NCBI GenBank assembly: GCA_947685225.1
Contig: CANTUV010000055.1
Location: 8,009,501 to 8,073,500, forward strand
DNA from: Garcia nutans
Lineage: Eukaryota > Streptophyta > Magnoliopsida > Malpighiales > Euphorbiaceae
Reading direction: 5' to 3'
DNA length: 64,000 nucleotides
The notes beneath the pieces were generated by a model. The model saw only the letters and a program-made list of their open reading frames with translations, had not been told where the DNA came from and ran no database searches. The position numbers were made by a program, and so were the translations under genes. Positions 1-13,289 of this stretch are shown piece by piece. Every line of letters begins with the position of its first letter. The stretch's first letter is position 1.

Positions 1-512
1 TACATATTAAAACAACATTAAATTCATTCATTATAAGAATTATATCCACCTATAGTAGAAAGCCTAACTACACATATTCATGCATAACCTTAAATTTATC
101 AATTATGCCCAATTTAACTATTTAATCACTAAATCACCATATAATCATTATTTTCACTTCATTTATATTAGGTTTAGCAATTTAAAATCATTTTCTCTCT
201 CTAGTAATATCAAACATAACTATACATATCCAAAAGTACAAGCTTTAAGGAAGATACTTACTTGTTTTCCTCAATAAACCTTCAAAACCTTCTTAAATCC
301 TTTTGAAAACTCTTGTAAATTTGATGCATAAAAGGAACTCACTCTTCTCACCTCTCTCTCTCAAAACTCATATCCAAGAAAGGAAACAAAAAAGAAGAAG
401 AAGAAGTAAGCTCTTAATTTCCATCCTTATCTTTATATAAAATAATTAATTAACTCCTTAATTCCCACCAATCATATCTCTTCCTTCTCTGACTTTTCCC
501 TCTTCTCTTTTC

Positions 513-582
<70 letters not shown>

Positions 583-907
583 CAGCTTGCCCACCACAAA
601 CTTATACTTTCTATACATATAATATATATTTTATGTATATGTTATATATTTTTATGTATATGTTATATATTTTTTATTTATATATTATATATATCTTTAG
701 GTACATATATAATGTATATATTATATATATGTAATGTATATATTTTTATGTCCATGTAAATGTAATGTATATTTTATGTGTACAACAAGTATAAATTTTG
801 GGTATAACTTATATGTATCATGTTCATACCTTGCATTTCCCATACCGACATACCAATTATCATCCAAATTAATTATTTAATAATATCTAAAATTTATGGG
901 TGTTACA
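1..907 (-). repeat. Gypsy-LTR-like copy, cut by the window start
   Basis: The plus strand ends GGGTGTTACA at 907, so on the minus strand it opens TGTAACACCC like many plant Ty3/gypsy LTRs. 170-430 is similar to the reverse complement of 2040-2340. It includes a GAA run (393-407), a long TTA microsatellite (513-582) and alternating TATATGTTATATATTTTTATG (about 600-780). Confidence 0.45.
513..582 (+). repeat. (TTA)n microsatellite
   Basis: About 23 uninterrupted TTA/ATT units. Confidence 0.97.
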
Positions 908-1560
908 CAAGCAACCCAGTTACTGAAACTCCTAATATAGTAGATATATCATCTAATGTGATGGTCATCTCACCCTAAGGCATATAGAAAGAGTTTGTCT
1001 CTGGGTGCAATCTCTCAACAAATACAGACACCAATACTCGATCATTATATCTATAGGTGTAATGGATCGGGGGAGTTAAACTAGAATCCAATAACTTTTT
1101 ATTAAATCTTTACATTGATTATCTACTAGATAGTGTGTCCCATTGTTGTAATAGCTCATGATAGTTAATGCATTTCAAAAGTGGTGAATCCTATAATCAA
1201 CATAAAAGAATTAATGTGACGTGTTTCATAATTTGCAAGATGTATGATGCACTCATAAATATATATGAAAATTTTAATAAATTAAAAGTCAATGTTTACC
1301 TCATTGTTCCATATTATACAAGCTATATGGGATGCATATCGAGAAAGAACTGTTGAATTTTTAGGTCTACCTATAAAAGGAGTTGTGACATCATCTTCAC
1401 CCTCAGACGCAGAACCATCATGCAATGTTTGCTTATGTAACTCATTTGTCATCATTATGCTCTATTAAAGGAGCCATGTCATCAACATTTAAATCGTCTG
1501 ATGGATCGTTATGGCTTTGGCGTCGTCGTGCTGTGTAATAGGGCATACCTGTGAAGAATT
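905..1560 (-). pseudogene. Plant mobile domain (PMD) fragment
   Basis: Reverse-strand reading of 905-1080 gives PPIHYTYRYNDRVLVSVFVE, RLHPETNSFYMP, a stop, then GEMTITLDDISTILGVSVTG. This is the PMD (MAIN/MAIL, phosphatase-7-long-form-like) pattern of ERWRPET...HFPHGEMTITLEDV. Weak acidic coding-like sequence (DGSASEGEDDVTTP) lies upstream to about 1560. PMD genes act in TE silencing and are also carried by plant transposons. The stop and short length mark it as a relic. Confidence 0.7.
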
Positions 1561-2039
1561 ACCTTCCATATCTAAAAATTTGAACAAAATCCAATGTTAG
1601 TTTATAAAGCCGTAACTTTAAATACAATTAAATAATTAATGAGGGATGATTGGAGTGATGGAGGAAGGATATGTGTAGTATATGCCTAAGGTATACATAA
1701 AATATACATAAGATATATATAGGATGCATATTGTATATACAAGGCATATATCTAACATATACCTACTATAAACATTGATTGCATATCATATACCTAAAAT
1801 ATACATGAATACACCTAAAATATACATGATATATACACATACATAAAGATATATATATAGCATATATATAAAGTATACATGATATATATATACATATTAA
1901 TGGTTGGCAGATAATAATAATAATAAATAAATAAAGAAAAAAATTCAAAGGAAGAAAGGATATACATAGTTGGGGAAAAAAAGGGAAAAATATTAAAAAT
2001 AATTAAATATCTAATTAAATAATTAATTAAATAATATAT
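1561..2039. other. AT-rich non-coding DNA
   Basis: Contains many ATATACATA-type alternations (about 1680-1900) similar in composition to the reverse complement of 600-780. No coding signal was seen. Confidence 0.6.
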
Positions 2040-3770
2040 ATATATGGATGGAAATGAAGAAGAGAATTAAAAAGAGTCTTCTTCTTCTTCTTCTTCTTCT
2101 TCTTCTTCTTCTTCAAGTGATGGCTGAAATCTATAGGGAGAGAGATAAGGTAATTGATTTCATTAAGCACATCAAATTTCACCAAAAATCCTAAAGAATC
2201 AAATTGGTTTTGAAGAGAAATCAATGAATAAAGTAAGTAATATCTTCCTAAGCTTTGTTTTCTTTAGATTTTATGGTTATGTTAGGTTAAGGGTAGAGAG
2301 AGAAAGTTGATTTAAATTGTTAAATTGATAGTAATGAAACTAATATATTGGAAATATGATGATTTGGTGGTTAATTTGATTGAGATGATCATGATTGTTG
2401 AAGTTAGGGTTTTAGGGTTGGATATGTGAAATTTTAATTTTTAAGGGATGTTTCAGTAATTGTTAATATGGATTGATACAAAGTTAATTTGATTTATATG
2501 TAATGATTTTAAGGTTGATTGGTGAAAATGATTGGAGATTGATGAAGTTTGAAGGAAGTAGTAGTAAATTCAGGGTTTTTATGGAAGTTAGGTACGAGTT
2601 TGTGTAATTGATGTTTGTTTTGAATAAAATGGGTAGAATTATGATATTAATGATATATTTTTACTTAACATTTGGTTTAGAAGTGAGTAAGGTGAAATTG
2701 CCAAATTAAAGGTAGGAAAGGCATTTGAAGAAGTTAGGGATTGGAGTGTGAATTGGCCTTGGATTTGGCATTTCCAGAATATTAAGATTGATATTGTTGG
2801 GAGAGGGCAGCCTTTGGGTTTGAGACTTTGGCATCGGTGTCAAGAGAGGGTAGCCTTTGGGTGATATATTTGATACTTGGCCCTCGATGTCGAGAGGGGA
2901 CGACATTCGGGTGATGATGTGTGACACTTACTCCCTCGTGTTGGGCCTTTGGGTTAAGATAAGCGAAATCAATACTTCTGGAACTTAGGTATTGTGTAAG
3001 GACTTTTGGGCTCAATGTATGTATTTGCAAAACATTATTGAATTCTATGAGCAATAGGTTGCATTATAGCATACAGTGTGCCAAGGCATAAAGAAATACA
3101 TGATGCATTATTTTAAATATTGTTTTTGTTATCAAAGTATGTATTGCAAATCTAGTAGCTTAGCACGATTAATTTCATTGCATAATTGATAGGGTAGAGG
3201 CAGAGAGCCCTGCTATACCTGACCAGGCCTAACCTTAGAGTTGATATGGAGATTGAAGGTTTTTGCCACAAGACCGAACCATTAGTGTAGCATTACATGT
3301 ATATTCTACTTTTAATAAATTATGGTTTTTTATATGCTTCGAACACTTTATGTATAAAGTTTGTACTAAGTAATATTTTAAAAGATTTTACAAATATCAA
3401 CTACATTTGTTAAGCATCTGAGTATATATAAATATAATGTTGAATTTTGTGAACTACTCGATGTTGATGGGAGAATTGTTGTAGTTTGATAAAAATATAT
3501 ATTTTTGGGAGTGTATTTAATTGTATTTGGGAATATTAAAATTAAAAACAAAACTCTGATGAATTTTTTCAAAAGATTTTCTTTTATATATGCAATTTTG
3601 ACATTTTACTATTTATATTATAATTATTTACCTATTAAATTTATCTTTTAAAGGATAATTTATTTTGGTAACAATTAAGAGGATTCTCTACTATTAATGT
3701 TGGCGACATTCTCATATTTATATGCATGAGGAGTATATATTATATATATATAAATTATAAAGGTGTTACA
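2040..3770 (+). repeat. Gypsy-LTR-like copy, inverted relative to 1-907
   Basis: 2040-2340 matches the reverse complement of 170-430, including a (CTT)n run at 2077-2114 opposite the GAA run. 2790-2990 holds imperfect repeats of GAGAGGG..GCCTTTGGGTGAT, and 3190-3240 reads GGTAGAGGCAGAGAGCCCTG, of a kind seen inside long gypsy LTRs. AGGTGTTACA at 3761-3770 may be the outer end. No primer site follows. The left border is unclear. Confidence 0.4.
2077..2114 (+). repeat. (CTT)n microsatellite
   Basis: About 12 CTT units; the reverse-complement counterpart of the GAA run near 400 in the inverted copy. Confidence 0.95.
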
Positions 3771-4530
3771 TAGTTGACAACTAAAATGAATATTCAATTA
3801 AGTCAAATAGAATATGTAAAGAATAATATAGTCAGGCAATTATGAATTTGAAAATATATATATATATTATTTGTTGTCCAATGTCTTAATCGGCTACAAC
3901 TGGGTAATTAAATCCATTTTGTCAGCCACAGTGGCCAACTAAATTCGGCTTACTAAATAGAAATATTCGGCACTGGTTTGTTGAATGCTACGAACACACT
4001 TTTCACCATTTTCTTATAGTTCAACAACTAACCAATAATTTTCTTTGCATATATATATCTAAAAATTTGAATTTATATACAAATATATGTCAAAATATAA
4101 ATAATCAAACAACAATTTGATCAAATATAGCAAATATTCATACAAATCTAACAAATTAATACAAATAATTAACTAACCTTTAAATTTTAATAATAGAAGG
4201 CAATGACTTTGATGACGACATCAAATAACTTCGACGGTGGCAATAATGCGGTGCAAAATTGAAGCAAAACTTTTTGGTTTGTGGAGTTTACGGGGAAGAA
4301 GAAGAAGAGAGATGCGTAAATGTGTATTTAGTGTTTTTTTAGGGATATAGTGGTAATTTCATAGTGGTATATTTATAAATTTTATAAAAAAAAATTCAAT
4401 TTGTGTTGTGTATTTAACCATAGCCGTGTATTTACTAATTCTGGTGGTGCAAATATTTGCACCCCAAAACAAATTAGGACAGAAATATTATTTTTCTCTC
4501 TTATTTTCAAGTTTTTTCTCCCTCCTCTCT

Positions 4531-4580
<50 letters not shown>

Positions 4581-4623
4581 CTTAGTTTTTTCTCATTCCT
4601 ATATCTCATTTCTCTCTTCTAAC
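3771..4623. other. Non-coding DNA left of the LINE
   Basis: AT-rich. It ends in a CT microsatellite (4533-4575) shortly before the LINE target duplication at 4624-4640. The open frames here are products of the CT repeat. Confidence 0.7.
4533..4575 (+). repeat. (CT)n microsatellite
   Basis: About 20 CT units, just outside the 3' end of the LINE. Confidence 0.96.
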
Positions 4624-4679
4624 TCTTCTTACTACATTTTTTTTAGTAACAAAAAGAGGTTAAGCCTAAAGCAAGAAAA

Positions 4680-6200
4680 TTACATATTACACAGCCTCGG
4701 GTATGGAACACCTATCAAATCTTTGATAATAATACGATGAAGTTGTCGGAGGACTTGATTATAGTATTCATAGCCTTGGTTAAAGGTAAAACCATTGTTA
4801 GCCAACCAATCTGCACACCTATTACCTTCTCTATATTCTCTATATGTATGTTGTATTTGAACCATCCATTCCCTTGATAAGATTAGTTTGATGGCTTGGA
4901 AAATGTTATGGCTGGCATTAACATTTGTCTGTGTTGAATTAAGTAGTTGAATGACAAGCAAGCTATTTAATTCAATAATTATTCTTCTAAAACCCACATT
5001 CCAAGTCATTTGCAGCTCATCCAAACCACCCCACAACTCAGGTTGAATTACCGAGCATGTTTCAATCACTCGACTAAAGCCTTTCAACCAATCCCTATAA
5101 GAATTCCTAACCAAACCACCTGTGCAGGCTAGATTTTAAGTAGTTTGCTTCGTACTATCGTATTTACCTTTACCCAACCCATTGGCAACCTAATCTAGCT
5201 AATGAGTTGATCTTGCTTTCGATCTTTATTCCTATTAATCAGATTCATGCTCTTGATGGCTTTAGTTGTATACTTAAGATTGGATTTAATCAAAAGTAAC
5301 ACATTATTTGGGCATTGAGAATGGTGTTCGAACAAGAATTGGGTTCCTTTTATTCCAAAGGCTTCAGCAGGTGATCTCAACCAAAATGGTCTAATCTTGA
5401 TTATCTTTAACTTAAAGGTTTCTACTTTTTAAATTTTTGACCATCCAATCCTCAAATCTGCAAGTAAAAATTCATTATGGATAGGTTGAGGGAGAATTTT
5501 TTGCCAAATACACTTATCCACCATCCATTTACATAAAACATGGTCCAAATCTTCAACATTAGCACTACAAACCACACAACCCGTATGAGAAGTCAAGTGT
5601 TTTTATTCCCTTTTGCAATAAGTGAGGATTCTTTATTTCAAAGCTAGCCAAAGGAAAACCTTGATGCATTGGGCACTAGGCTAACTCCAAACTAACTTCC
5701 ACTTCTCATCTTCTGTATCATAAGAATCCTTATTCAGTAAGGCATAGGCTAACTTGACTATAAAGGAACCAGAAGTTAAGCCCTAAAAGCAAGAATCATT
5801 ACCCATTTCTTCACAAGGTAGATGAACCGCTGCAATCTAAACAAGAATCCCCATATGAAGTAACTCCTAAAGAAGTGAATAGTTTCATTGCCCTTCATCT
5901 GTGACTTGACTCTGATTGAGAGATCTAGCTCTTAGATAAGTCTGTGGATGAGAAGTTTGGGGCTCATAATCTCCTAGCTAGTTATCTTTACAGAAATATA
6001 TTTGTTCACCATTCGTGACATTCCATTGGATGCCTAGATTAAGATCCTCCCAAATCTGTAGAAGATTGAGCCATAAATGGGAACAAGGTCTCTTCTTAAA
6101 AATATTAATACTAGTGTTGTCCCATTTATACTTATGTTGAAGAACCAACACCCGAAGAAGATTTTGCTTCATAAGTAATGCAAAAGTTATTTTCATTAAG
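4680..6200 (-). pseudogene. LINE zf-RVT and RNase H region remnant
   Basis: 4680-5114 is a 144-residue open frame of RVT_3/RNase H type: DWLKGFSRVIETCSVIQPEL, then RRIIIELNSLLVIQLL (the acidic residue is replaced at the usual ESDS box) and CADWLANNGF, the conserved end motif. 5195-6196 carries broken frames at the place where the zf-RVT connection normally lies. The stop is about 40 nt before the poly(A). Confidence 0.75.
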
Positions 6201-6399
6201 AATATTTTATTTCTCCCATTCTCTGTAATCCACCACCTCTAGTAATGCAAGGCTTACACATTTCTTTCCAGATAACTAGGCTAAATTTTTTATTCTCATT
6301 CAGGTACCCCATACAAATTGGCAAATAACCCCTTCAATCTTATCATAAAAAGTTTTTGGCAAAGCTGAATTTTGCACCACAAAAGAAGGGATGGAAGAT

Positions 6400-7600
6400 A
6401 AAAAAGATTTTGCCAATTTAATTTGGCTTACCATAAACAATATACTAGCACTCCAATCACATAGCTTGTCTTTAATTCTTTCAAAAATGTATTTGTAGGT
6501 TTCTTTGGTTACTCTTCATGGAGTAGGGGCACCCCAAGGTATTTACTGAGGTTATCCACTTCTTGAAGACCAAATTGATTACATATCCATAAAGCCTCAT
6601 CAGGGTTGACATTAGGAGAGAATCAAATTTTGGTTTTGCTAATATTGATTTTCTCACTAGAGCCATCATAAAATGCTTTGAGAAACATATCGATCACCGT
6701 TGCCTATTCTTTAGAAGCCCTACTAAGAAGAACCAAATCATCAAAAAAAAATGAGAAAGGGGGGACCTTTCTTACCAACCAAAATAGGCTTTCGAGTCTC
6801 ATTATTTACAAGCTAGGAAATATGATAAGATAGCATTTCCATGCAGAGAATAAAAATATGCAGAGAGAAGGGATCACCCTATTTGATGCCTCTTGAAGGA
6901 GTAAATTCTTCAGAAGGAACACCAATCCAAAGAACTCTCATAGAGCAAGAGGAAACACAAAACATAATAGCCTTAATCAGATGTTGTGGAAGTCTAATAT
7001 CTTTAAAGGCATCTCTAATAAAGTCCCATCTCAATTTGTCATAAGCTTTTTCTAAATCAACCTTGATAGTTATCCATCCTTCCTTACCTTTTTTTTTACT
7101 CTTCAATAAGTGGATTACCTCTTGGATCACTATAATATTCTATAATATTGCGACCTACAACAAAACTATATTGATTAGGAAGAATAAGATAAGGCATTAA
7201 TTCCTTAAATCTATTAGTGACAACTTTAGTAACAGTTTTATAGGTCACATTAAAAAGGCTAATAGGTCAAAATTCCTTAATGAAAATAGGTTTCTCCACT
7301 TTGGGGATGAGTGGAATCAAGGTTTCATTCATACCAAGCTCCATAAAACCTTTATTAAAAACTTTTCATATCATAGTCCATATCGAAGGACCTATAATAT
7401 TTTACTAATTTTGATATAAAGCCATGTGAATACCATCACTTCTAGGTGTTTTAAGGTTGCATATCAAAGAGGGCCTAATGAATCTCACCATCTGAATTAG
7501 GAGCTGCTAACTTTTTTTACCATAAAAGGGAGAAGAAGAGAGAATTGACATGCTATAGGGTGCTTAGGTACAACATCAGCTTCCTTATTAGTGTAGAGAT
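6400..7600 (-). pseudogene. LINE reverse transcriptase domain remnant
   Basis: 6879-7130 reads IKVDLEKAYDKLRWDFI, the motif-A region of L1 reverse transcriptase, preceded by a Lys-rich QEVIHLLKSKKKGKEGW. The catalytic FADD box appears as FFDDLVLL near 6730-6755. Downstream frames (6481-6669) continue into the thumb region. Frameshifts and stops separate the parts. Confidence 0.85.
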
Positions 7601-7879
7601 TATTTAAAAAAACCATATTTTCAAAGTTGTCTCATCCTCTTGCCAAATTCCCAAATCATCTTTGAGTATAGTGATCATATTCAGTTTCCTTTTATCAATA
7701 GTTTAAGCATGGAAATAAGATGTATTCCTATCTCCAAGAGAGACCCCTTTGCATTTAGATTTTTGGAGTCGCAACACCTCTTCTTGGAGGAGTGTTTTTT
7801 CAAGATCATTTTTAAGAGATTCTTCTACGCTGATTAATCTAGTAGAATGAAATCTTACTAAAGCTTTTTAAATGCCATC

Positions 7880-8720
7880 TAATCTTATTCAAAAAATCTT
7901 CTTCATCTTAAAAATATAACTGAAGACCTCCACATTCCACTTTTGCACTTTATCTTCAAAATTTGCAATTTTGTTAACCACATGACCCATTTCACTCGAG
8001 CTACCCTGCACCAAATTTGAAAGGTCCAAGTGGACGAGCCAAGCTACCAAGAATTTGAAAGGCTTAGGTCGGTTCTCCCTCCCTCTCAACTGGCATAATC
8101 TGATAAGAATTGGCCTATGATTAGATTATAGTTTTGAAATTTTGATGAACCAATTGTAATTGCATAAAGCTTTGTCCAATTTTTGGAATGAAGTGCTCCT
8201 CCTTCAAGTGTGTTTTTGCCCAATAAAATCAATTTATTTTAAAGCATTTTGATTATAAAGTTGTTAAAGAGGATGCACCCTTTATTTCAGTTAAGGGCAC
8301 CTCTTTGCCTATCAGAAGCAACAAGGATGGTGTTAAAATCACCCGATAATAACCAAGGATCATTGGACTTCGAGATCAAATAAGATAAAGTTTCCCAAAG
8401 CACTATTTTTTTCTGAGGTTGAGGGCTCCCATAAACTATTGTGAAAATAAATTTGTCTTCCCCATGATTTAAGAAGATAGAGGTTTGGATAAATTAGCAG
8501 TGATTATGAATAACTTTTATACATACCACGAACCTTCTAAAGAAGTGAAATGCCACCCGAAAACCCATTACCTCTAACCCTGCAAGAGTAATCAAAACTC
8601 AGATTTTTTTATGACCTTATCTACCTTAATACTAGCAATTTGAGACTCCAAGATCGCCATAATTAACAAATTGTACATGGAAACAAATTTCTTAATAACC
8701 CAATTCATCTTCTTGCTACA
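7880..8720 (-). pseudogene. LINE apurinic endonuclease domain remnant
   Basis: Minus-strand frames give GNGFSGGISLL (about 8540-8590), YGSPQPQKKIVLWETLSYL and WLLSGDFNTILVASDRQRG (about 8300-8430), the central motifs of the L1 endonuclease. A further stretch (LSDYASREGGRTDL and following) continues to 7889. Several stops and shifts interrupt it. The domain nicks the target DNA during retrotransposition; this copy cannot be active. Confidence 0.8.
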
Positions 8721-9639
8721 TGCACCTTGACAATTCCAAATAAAGAAATTCATCATCATAAAATAAATGGAAATAGAAAGATATCGAGAGAAACCTCGCC
8801 TTATACTAAATTAAGATTCTCGAAGTCCTTAGTAGGATCCATTTTGATAATTCCTTTACCTTGTTTCAATGAGATATATCTCTGCAGTTCTTCTAATAGG
8901 CTCGTAACAATGTTCCCGGGTATGGAAGAGAGCTCATCTATTTTCAGTTTGACCTTTAGATTTTGTTAGAAACTTAACTGATTCTAATCCCTCTACTTAC
9001 TAAGTAAGGCAATTTAGGATTCTTTTGGCCCTTGTCTCTTAAGGATGGCTGAGCTAAGTTATGATCTTAGGGAGAAGTAGAGCTTGATACTAATAAGGTG
9101 TTATCTTTGATAACTACTACTGAGTATGTTATTGGGTCTAAGGTGGTTTGAGAGAGAACAATCTAACTTCCATCAGTCTGGTATAAAGGGGTCCCACAAG
9201 AGCTTTTTTCTTTATCCCGACTGATTAATTCATTGGTTTCATGCATGTGAAGGATATCATCCTTTTGCATGGATGACTTTGTTAAGCTTGCCCTAATTCC
9301 CTGCCAGCCTCTTCAATTATTACACCATTTTGCCTTTTGTTATTTCCTTCCCTAGCTTTCCCATCGTCTTTAATGAGCCAAGACTTTCCTTTTTAAGTGG
9401 ACTCTTTAGAGATTCCTATAACCTTAGTTGGTGGATTTCTTTCCATAGTGTATCAGGGGATCCCTCATTATCTTCCACAATCTCTGCAATCAAGTCAAAT
9501 CTTGATTTCATATTATTCTTTCCCAAACTTCATCCAGTCCGACCCTCCTCATGTTTATTTCCTTTTTAGTCACTCCTTCCCTGGTGAGCCACTTGCATCC
9601 ATAGGCCATATATAGTTTCTTGATCATCTGCTAGTAAAT

Positions 9640-10002
9640 GAAGAACTAGCAAGGTTGCAGAGGGCTTTGATACTGCAGGAATTATAGGATGAGAGATCTT
9701 TCGGCAATCGAGTTTCATATGACCACAAAAACCACATTCAAAATAAATATTTTGGAGATCCTTATGCTCTAACTTCTATTTTCTGCCATCAATCACTAAC
9801 TTAGCAATAAGAGGTTTTATAAGATCTAACAAAATAGTTAGACATGCAAATTTTCCTCTCTCTGTAGCTTATGTGTTGTAATCTAACTTAACAACTAAAC
9901 CCAATGCTTTACCAGTAGCTCTAAAGACCCCTTTATGATAGTACTGAATAGGAAGGCCCGACAACCTCACCCACACCCCACTAATGTAACACTATTTTTA
10001 TG
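9640..10002 (-). pseudogene. LINE ORF1, C-terminal half with zinc knuckle
   Basis: Minus-strand translation gives GVWVRLSGLPIQYYHKGVF, RATGKALGLVVKLDYNT and, after stops, the zinc knuckle ECGFCGHMKLDC at about 9704-9736. This is the DUF4283-associated C-terminal layout (zf-CCHC_4). A stop between the T of LDYNT and ATERGKF shows decay. Confidence 0.8.
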
Positions 10003-11233
10003 TGTTAGACAAAACCTTTGAACCAATTTATTATATTTTGATCTTAAGTAATTAAATTAAAAGGCACTAATGTTTGTATCAAGATAGCTTTTGTAGGAAA
10101 ATTATTTTTTAAAGAAATAGCAAAAGTTCAATCAGACCACAAGATATATCAATCGGACCATTAAAGCAAAAAACTCACATAAAGATTCACAGTCCAAGGT
10201 ACTCTCACATCTTCACTGGACTAGACAAAGTCCGTTTGGACCACTAAGAATTTTGACCGGACCTTAGTGTGAATTTTAAACCAAAACTTTCAAAGAGTTT
10301 CATGACCAGAAGTACTCACACATTTTCACCAAACCATGAAATGTCCAACTGGACTATAAGAAGTTTGACCAAACCTATCCAGGGAACAAAAGCATAAAAA
10401 TATCTAGAGAGGTTCACGATGCAAGATACTCCCAATTTTTTAGCATACCATTATTAGTTCAACTAAACTAACATTCATTCCGGCCAGACAATTCAAGTTT
10501 TTTTTAAAATTATGTTCGTTATTCCTCCACTCAATTGGTGGATGCCATATGGGCCAATCATTGGATGAGAATCTATCTAAAATTTAAATAGTATGATCAG
10601 ACTAGATAAATTTTGACTAGAGCTACAGTGATATGACACCGGACCTAAGCTAGTCTGACTATGAAATTTCTTTGACTAATGATTAAAGTGGGAGACAATA
10701 ATCAAATATGTTGATAACCACTTCAAATGGCTATATTAAGACTTGAAGGCTATAAATACCATATGAAACCTCATTAGTAGGTTTTTCTTTTATTGTAATT
10801 GCTAAGATTAACAACCTTAATTTCCTTGCATTAAAATCTCTACTTGTATTCATTAAGTGTTGGGTGTGAGCATTAAACACCATTGTAAGTTTAAATGTGA
10901 GCTTAGAAACACTAAAGTTTTATAGTAAGCCTGGGAAAACTCTTGTAGGGGTTGTAAGGAAGTTACTTAAACCTTGTAAAAGTTTGGTGTCAGCTTGTGA
11001 AAACACCAAGTTAGAGTTGAGCATGTAAAAAACTCATGATTAGTGGAACCTTAACAAGTTGTTAAGGAAGTAGATGTAAGATTGAGGTCATCCGAACCAC
11101 TATAAACTCTTTGTGTTTGCTCTTCTCTTCTCTACTCTTCTCTTGCTTTGTTTTGCTTTTAATTTTTAATTTTTCATCACTTCTTCAAAATAAACAATTC
11201 AACCCCCCCCTTGGTTGTCATCTTGGCACAACA
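10003..11233 (+). repeat. 5' LTR of the SIRE-like copia element
   Basis: 1,231 bp, TG...CA, a direct repeat of 18669-19902. A TATA box, GCTATAAATACC, lies near 10749 and is followed by the transcribed part. The primer site follows directly at about 11235. Confidence 0.92.
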
Positions 11234-11288
11234 ATTAGTATCAAAGCCTTAAAATTTTAAGAAGCTTAATTATGAAATTTGATCCACC

Positions 11289-12880
11289 ATGGCAGACATT
11301 CCTCTAACTAATACTTCTACTTCAACCTCATCATCTAATGGAAACCTCAATTCCTATCTTAAACCTTGCTTTAATGGAATGGATTATTCTTATTGAAAAT
11401 ATAAGATGTATTTGTTCCTTGATAGTGAGGGAGTTGTGCTTTAGAAATATGTGAAAAATGAATGAAAATCTCCTACTCATGAGGTTGATGGTGTTTAAGT
11501 GCCTTTCTCTAGTGAAAAATGGACCAATCCTCAAGAAAGGGCTTTCTACAAGAATAATAGGGCAGCCTCCATCTTGGTGAACTCCTTGTCTAGAGAAGAA
11601 GGTTAAAGAGTCCAACATCTTATTTGTGTACATAACATTTGAAAAACTCTTGAGAATTATCATGAGGGTATCACCCAAGTGAGGTTCACCAAGACTCAAA
11701 TGCTTATGCATGAGTATGAACTTTTCAAAATAAAGCCTAACGAAAATGTCACTGAAATGACAAATTGATTACTTGCTATTGTTAATGACTTGAAGAAATA
11801 TAAAAAATTCTATGATCACGGTGATGTTAATAGCAAAATATTGAGAGTACTTATAACCAATAAGAGTTTTGAATCAAATGTTTCTTCAATTGAAGAAGCT
11901 CATGATCTTAGCACATTAAGAACCGATGAGGTAGTTGGAAAACTCCTCACCTTTGAATTGCATAACAAAAAAAAAAGATGACAAAGGTAAAAAGAATAAA
12001 AGGAGAGCAATTACTCTCAAAGTCACCAAAGAAGTTGAGAGTTCAAGTGAAGAAGATAGTGATGATGATGAAGAAATGACCATGCTATCTAGAAGAGTAA
12101 GTGAATGAAAAAAAAGAGGAGATGGAAAGCAAATAAAAGTAATTCTTCCAAATCCTCTTTCAAATAAAGGAGAAGAAGAATGAAATAAAATGCTATGAAT
12201 GGGGCTAGGCGAGTCACATCAAAACGGATTGGTTGAAAATGAATAATAAGAAGAAATGAGATAAGGAAAAGAAGAAATCTCTCAATGCCACATGGGATGA
12301 TGACTCTTCAAGTGAAGAAGAAGAGGAGAAAGAGTAAGGAATTGCTAATCCTTGTCTCATGGCTATTGGAGATGATGATGATCACACTAATGAGGTAGGT
12401 ACTAAATCCTTAAAATTTAATGCACATTGTGATAATGTCGACGATGCTTTGAATGATAGTGATTTAGTTGAGCATATAAACCTAAAAGTCCAAAAATATT
12501 TCTCTAAGATGAAATTCTATAAAGAAAATGCTCTAAGCTAGAAAAAGACTTTATTTCTTTTAAAAAATTCTACTTTAGAATTAAAGACATCAAATGAACA
12601 ATTGTTGAAATCTATTAATGAAATGTTTAAAAACTCACATAGCTTAGAAAAGGTAATTGAGGAGAATAGCAATTTGAAAGAGGAAATAAATGAACTAAAG
12701 AATTTCATTTCAAAGTTTCATAAAGGTAAGGAAGCCTTAGATACATTAATTAGTGTCCAAAGGTCAACTTCCTCCAAGTATGGCTTAGGGTTCAATGGTT
12801 CTTCTACCACTTCATCCAATACACCAATATTTGTTAAAACATCTATAACTCAAACCTCTAGTGTGGATTTGTAAAGAATA
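11289..12880 (+). pseudogene. copia gag (UBN2-type) with several stops
   Basis: Starts MADIPLTNTSTSTSSSN. It then shows LKPCFNGMDYSY and, at 11790-11981, the UBN2-type core: LRVLITNKSFESN and SIEEAHDLSTLRTDEVVGKL. The zinc knuckle near 12190 reads CYEWG*ASHIKTDWL, having lost Cys residues and gained a stop. An acidic and coiled-coil-like part (12359-12874) follows. At least six in-frame stops occur in the first 400 nt. Confidence 0.85.
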
Positions 12881-13289
12881 TAAATGCACATACTAAGCCT
12901 AAGAGTCCTAAAAAGACTACTCAAGGCTCACTATGCTCTAGAACTAAGATTCCAAGAGCAAGTTATGCACATATATACATAAAGCATGAATACAACCACA
13001 AGTATGTACATAAATAGTTCTATCCCATACATACTTGTGATTGTCAATTTAATTCTTTAAAGTTCAATAGAAAAAAAAAATGCAAAAACATAAAATCTTG
13101 TATCAATGCCAATATTGCATGAAATTTGATCATAAAAGTATATTTTGTTATATTAGGAAGGCCTCACCTCAAATTAGAGGATCCTTCTGCAACTAACCCC
13201 AAGGACCCAAGTTCATTTGGGTACCTAAAAGAAGATAAACCTTATTGTCTTGTTGGTATGCCTCAAGTTTACTATTAATAAAAGTGTTT

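Noticed and set aside
4401..4740. Open frames with long Ser-Leu or Arg-Glu runs on both strands
   Set aside because: They are translations of the CT microsatellite.
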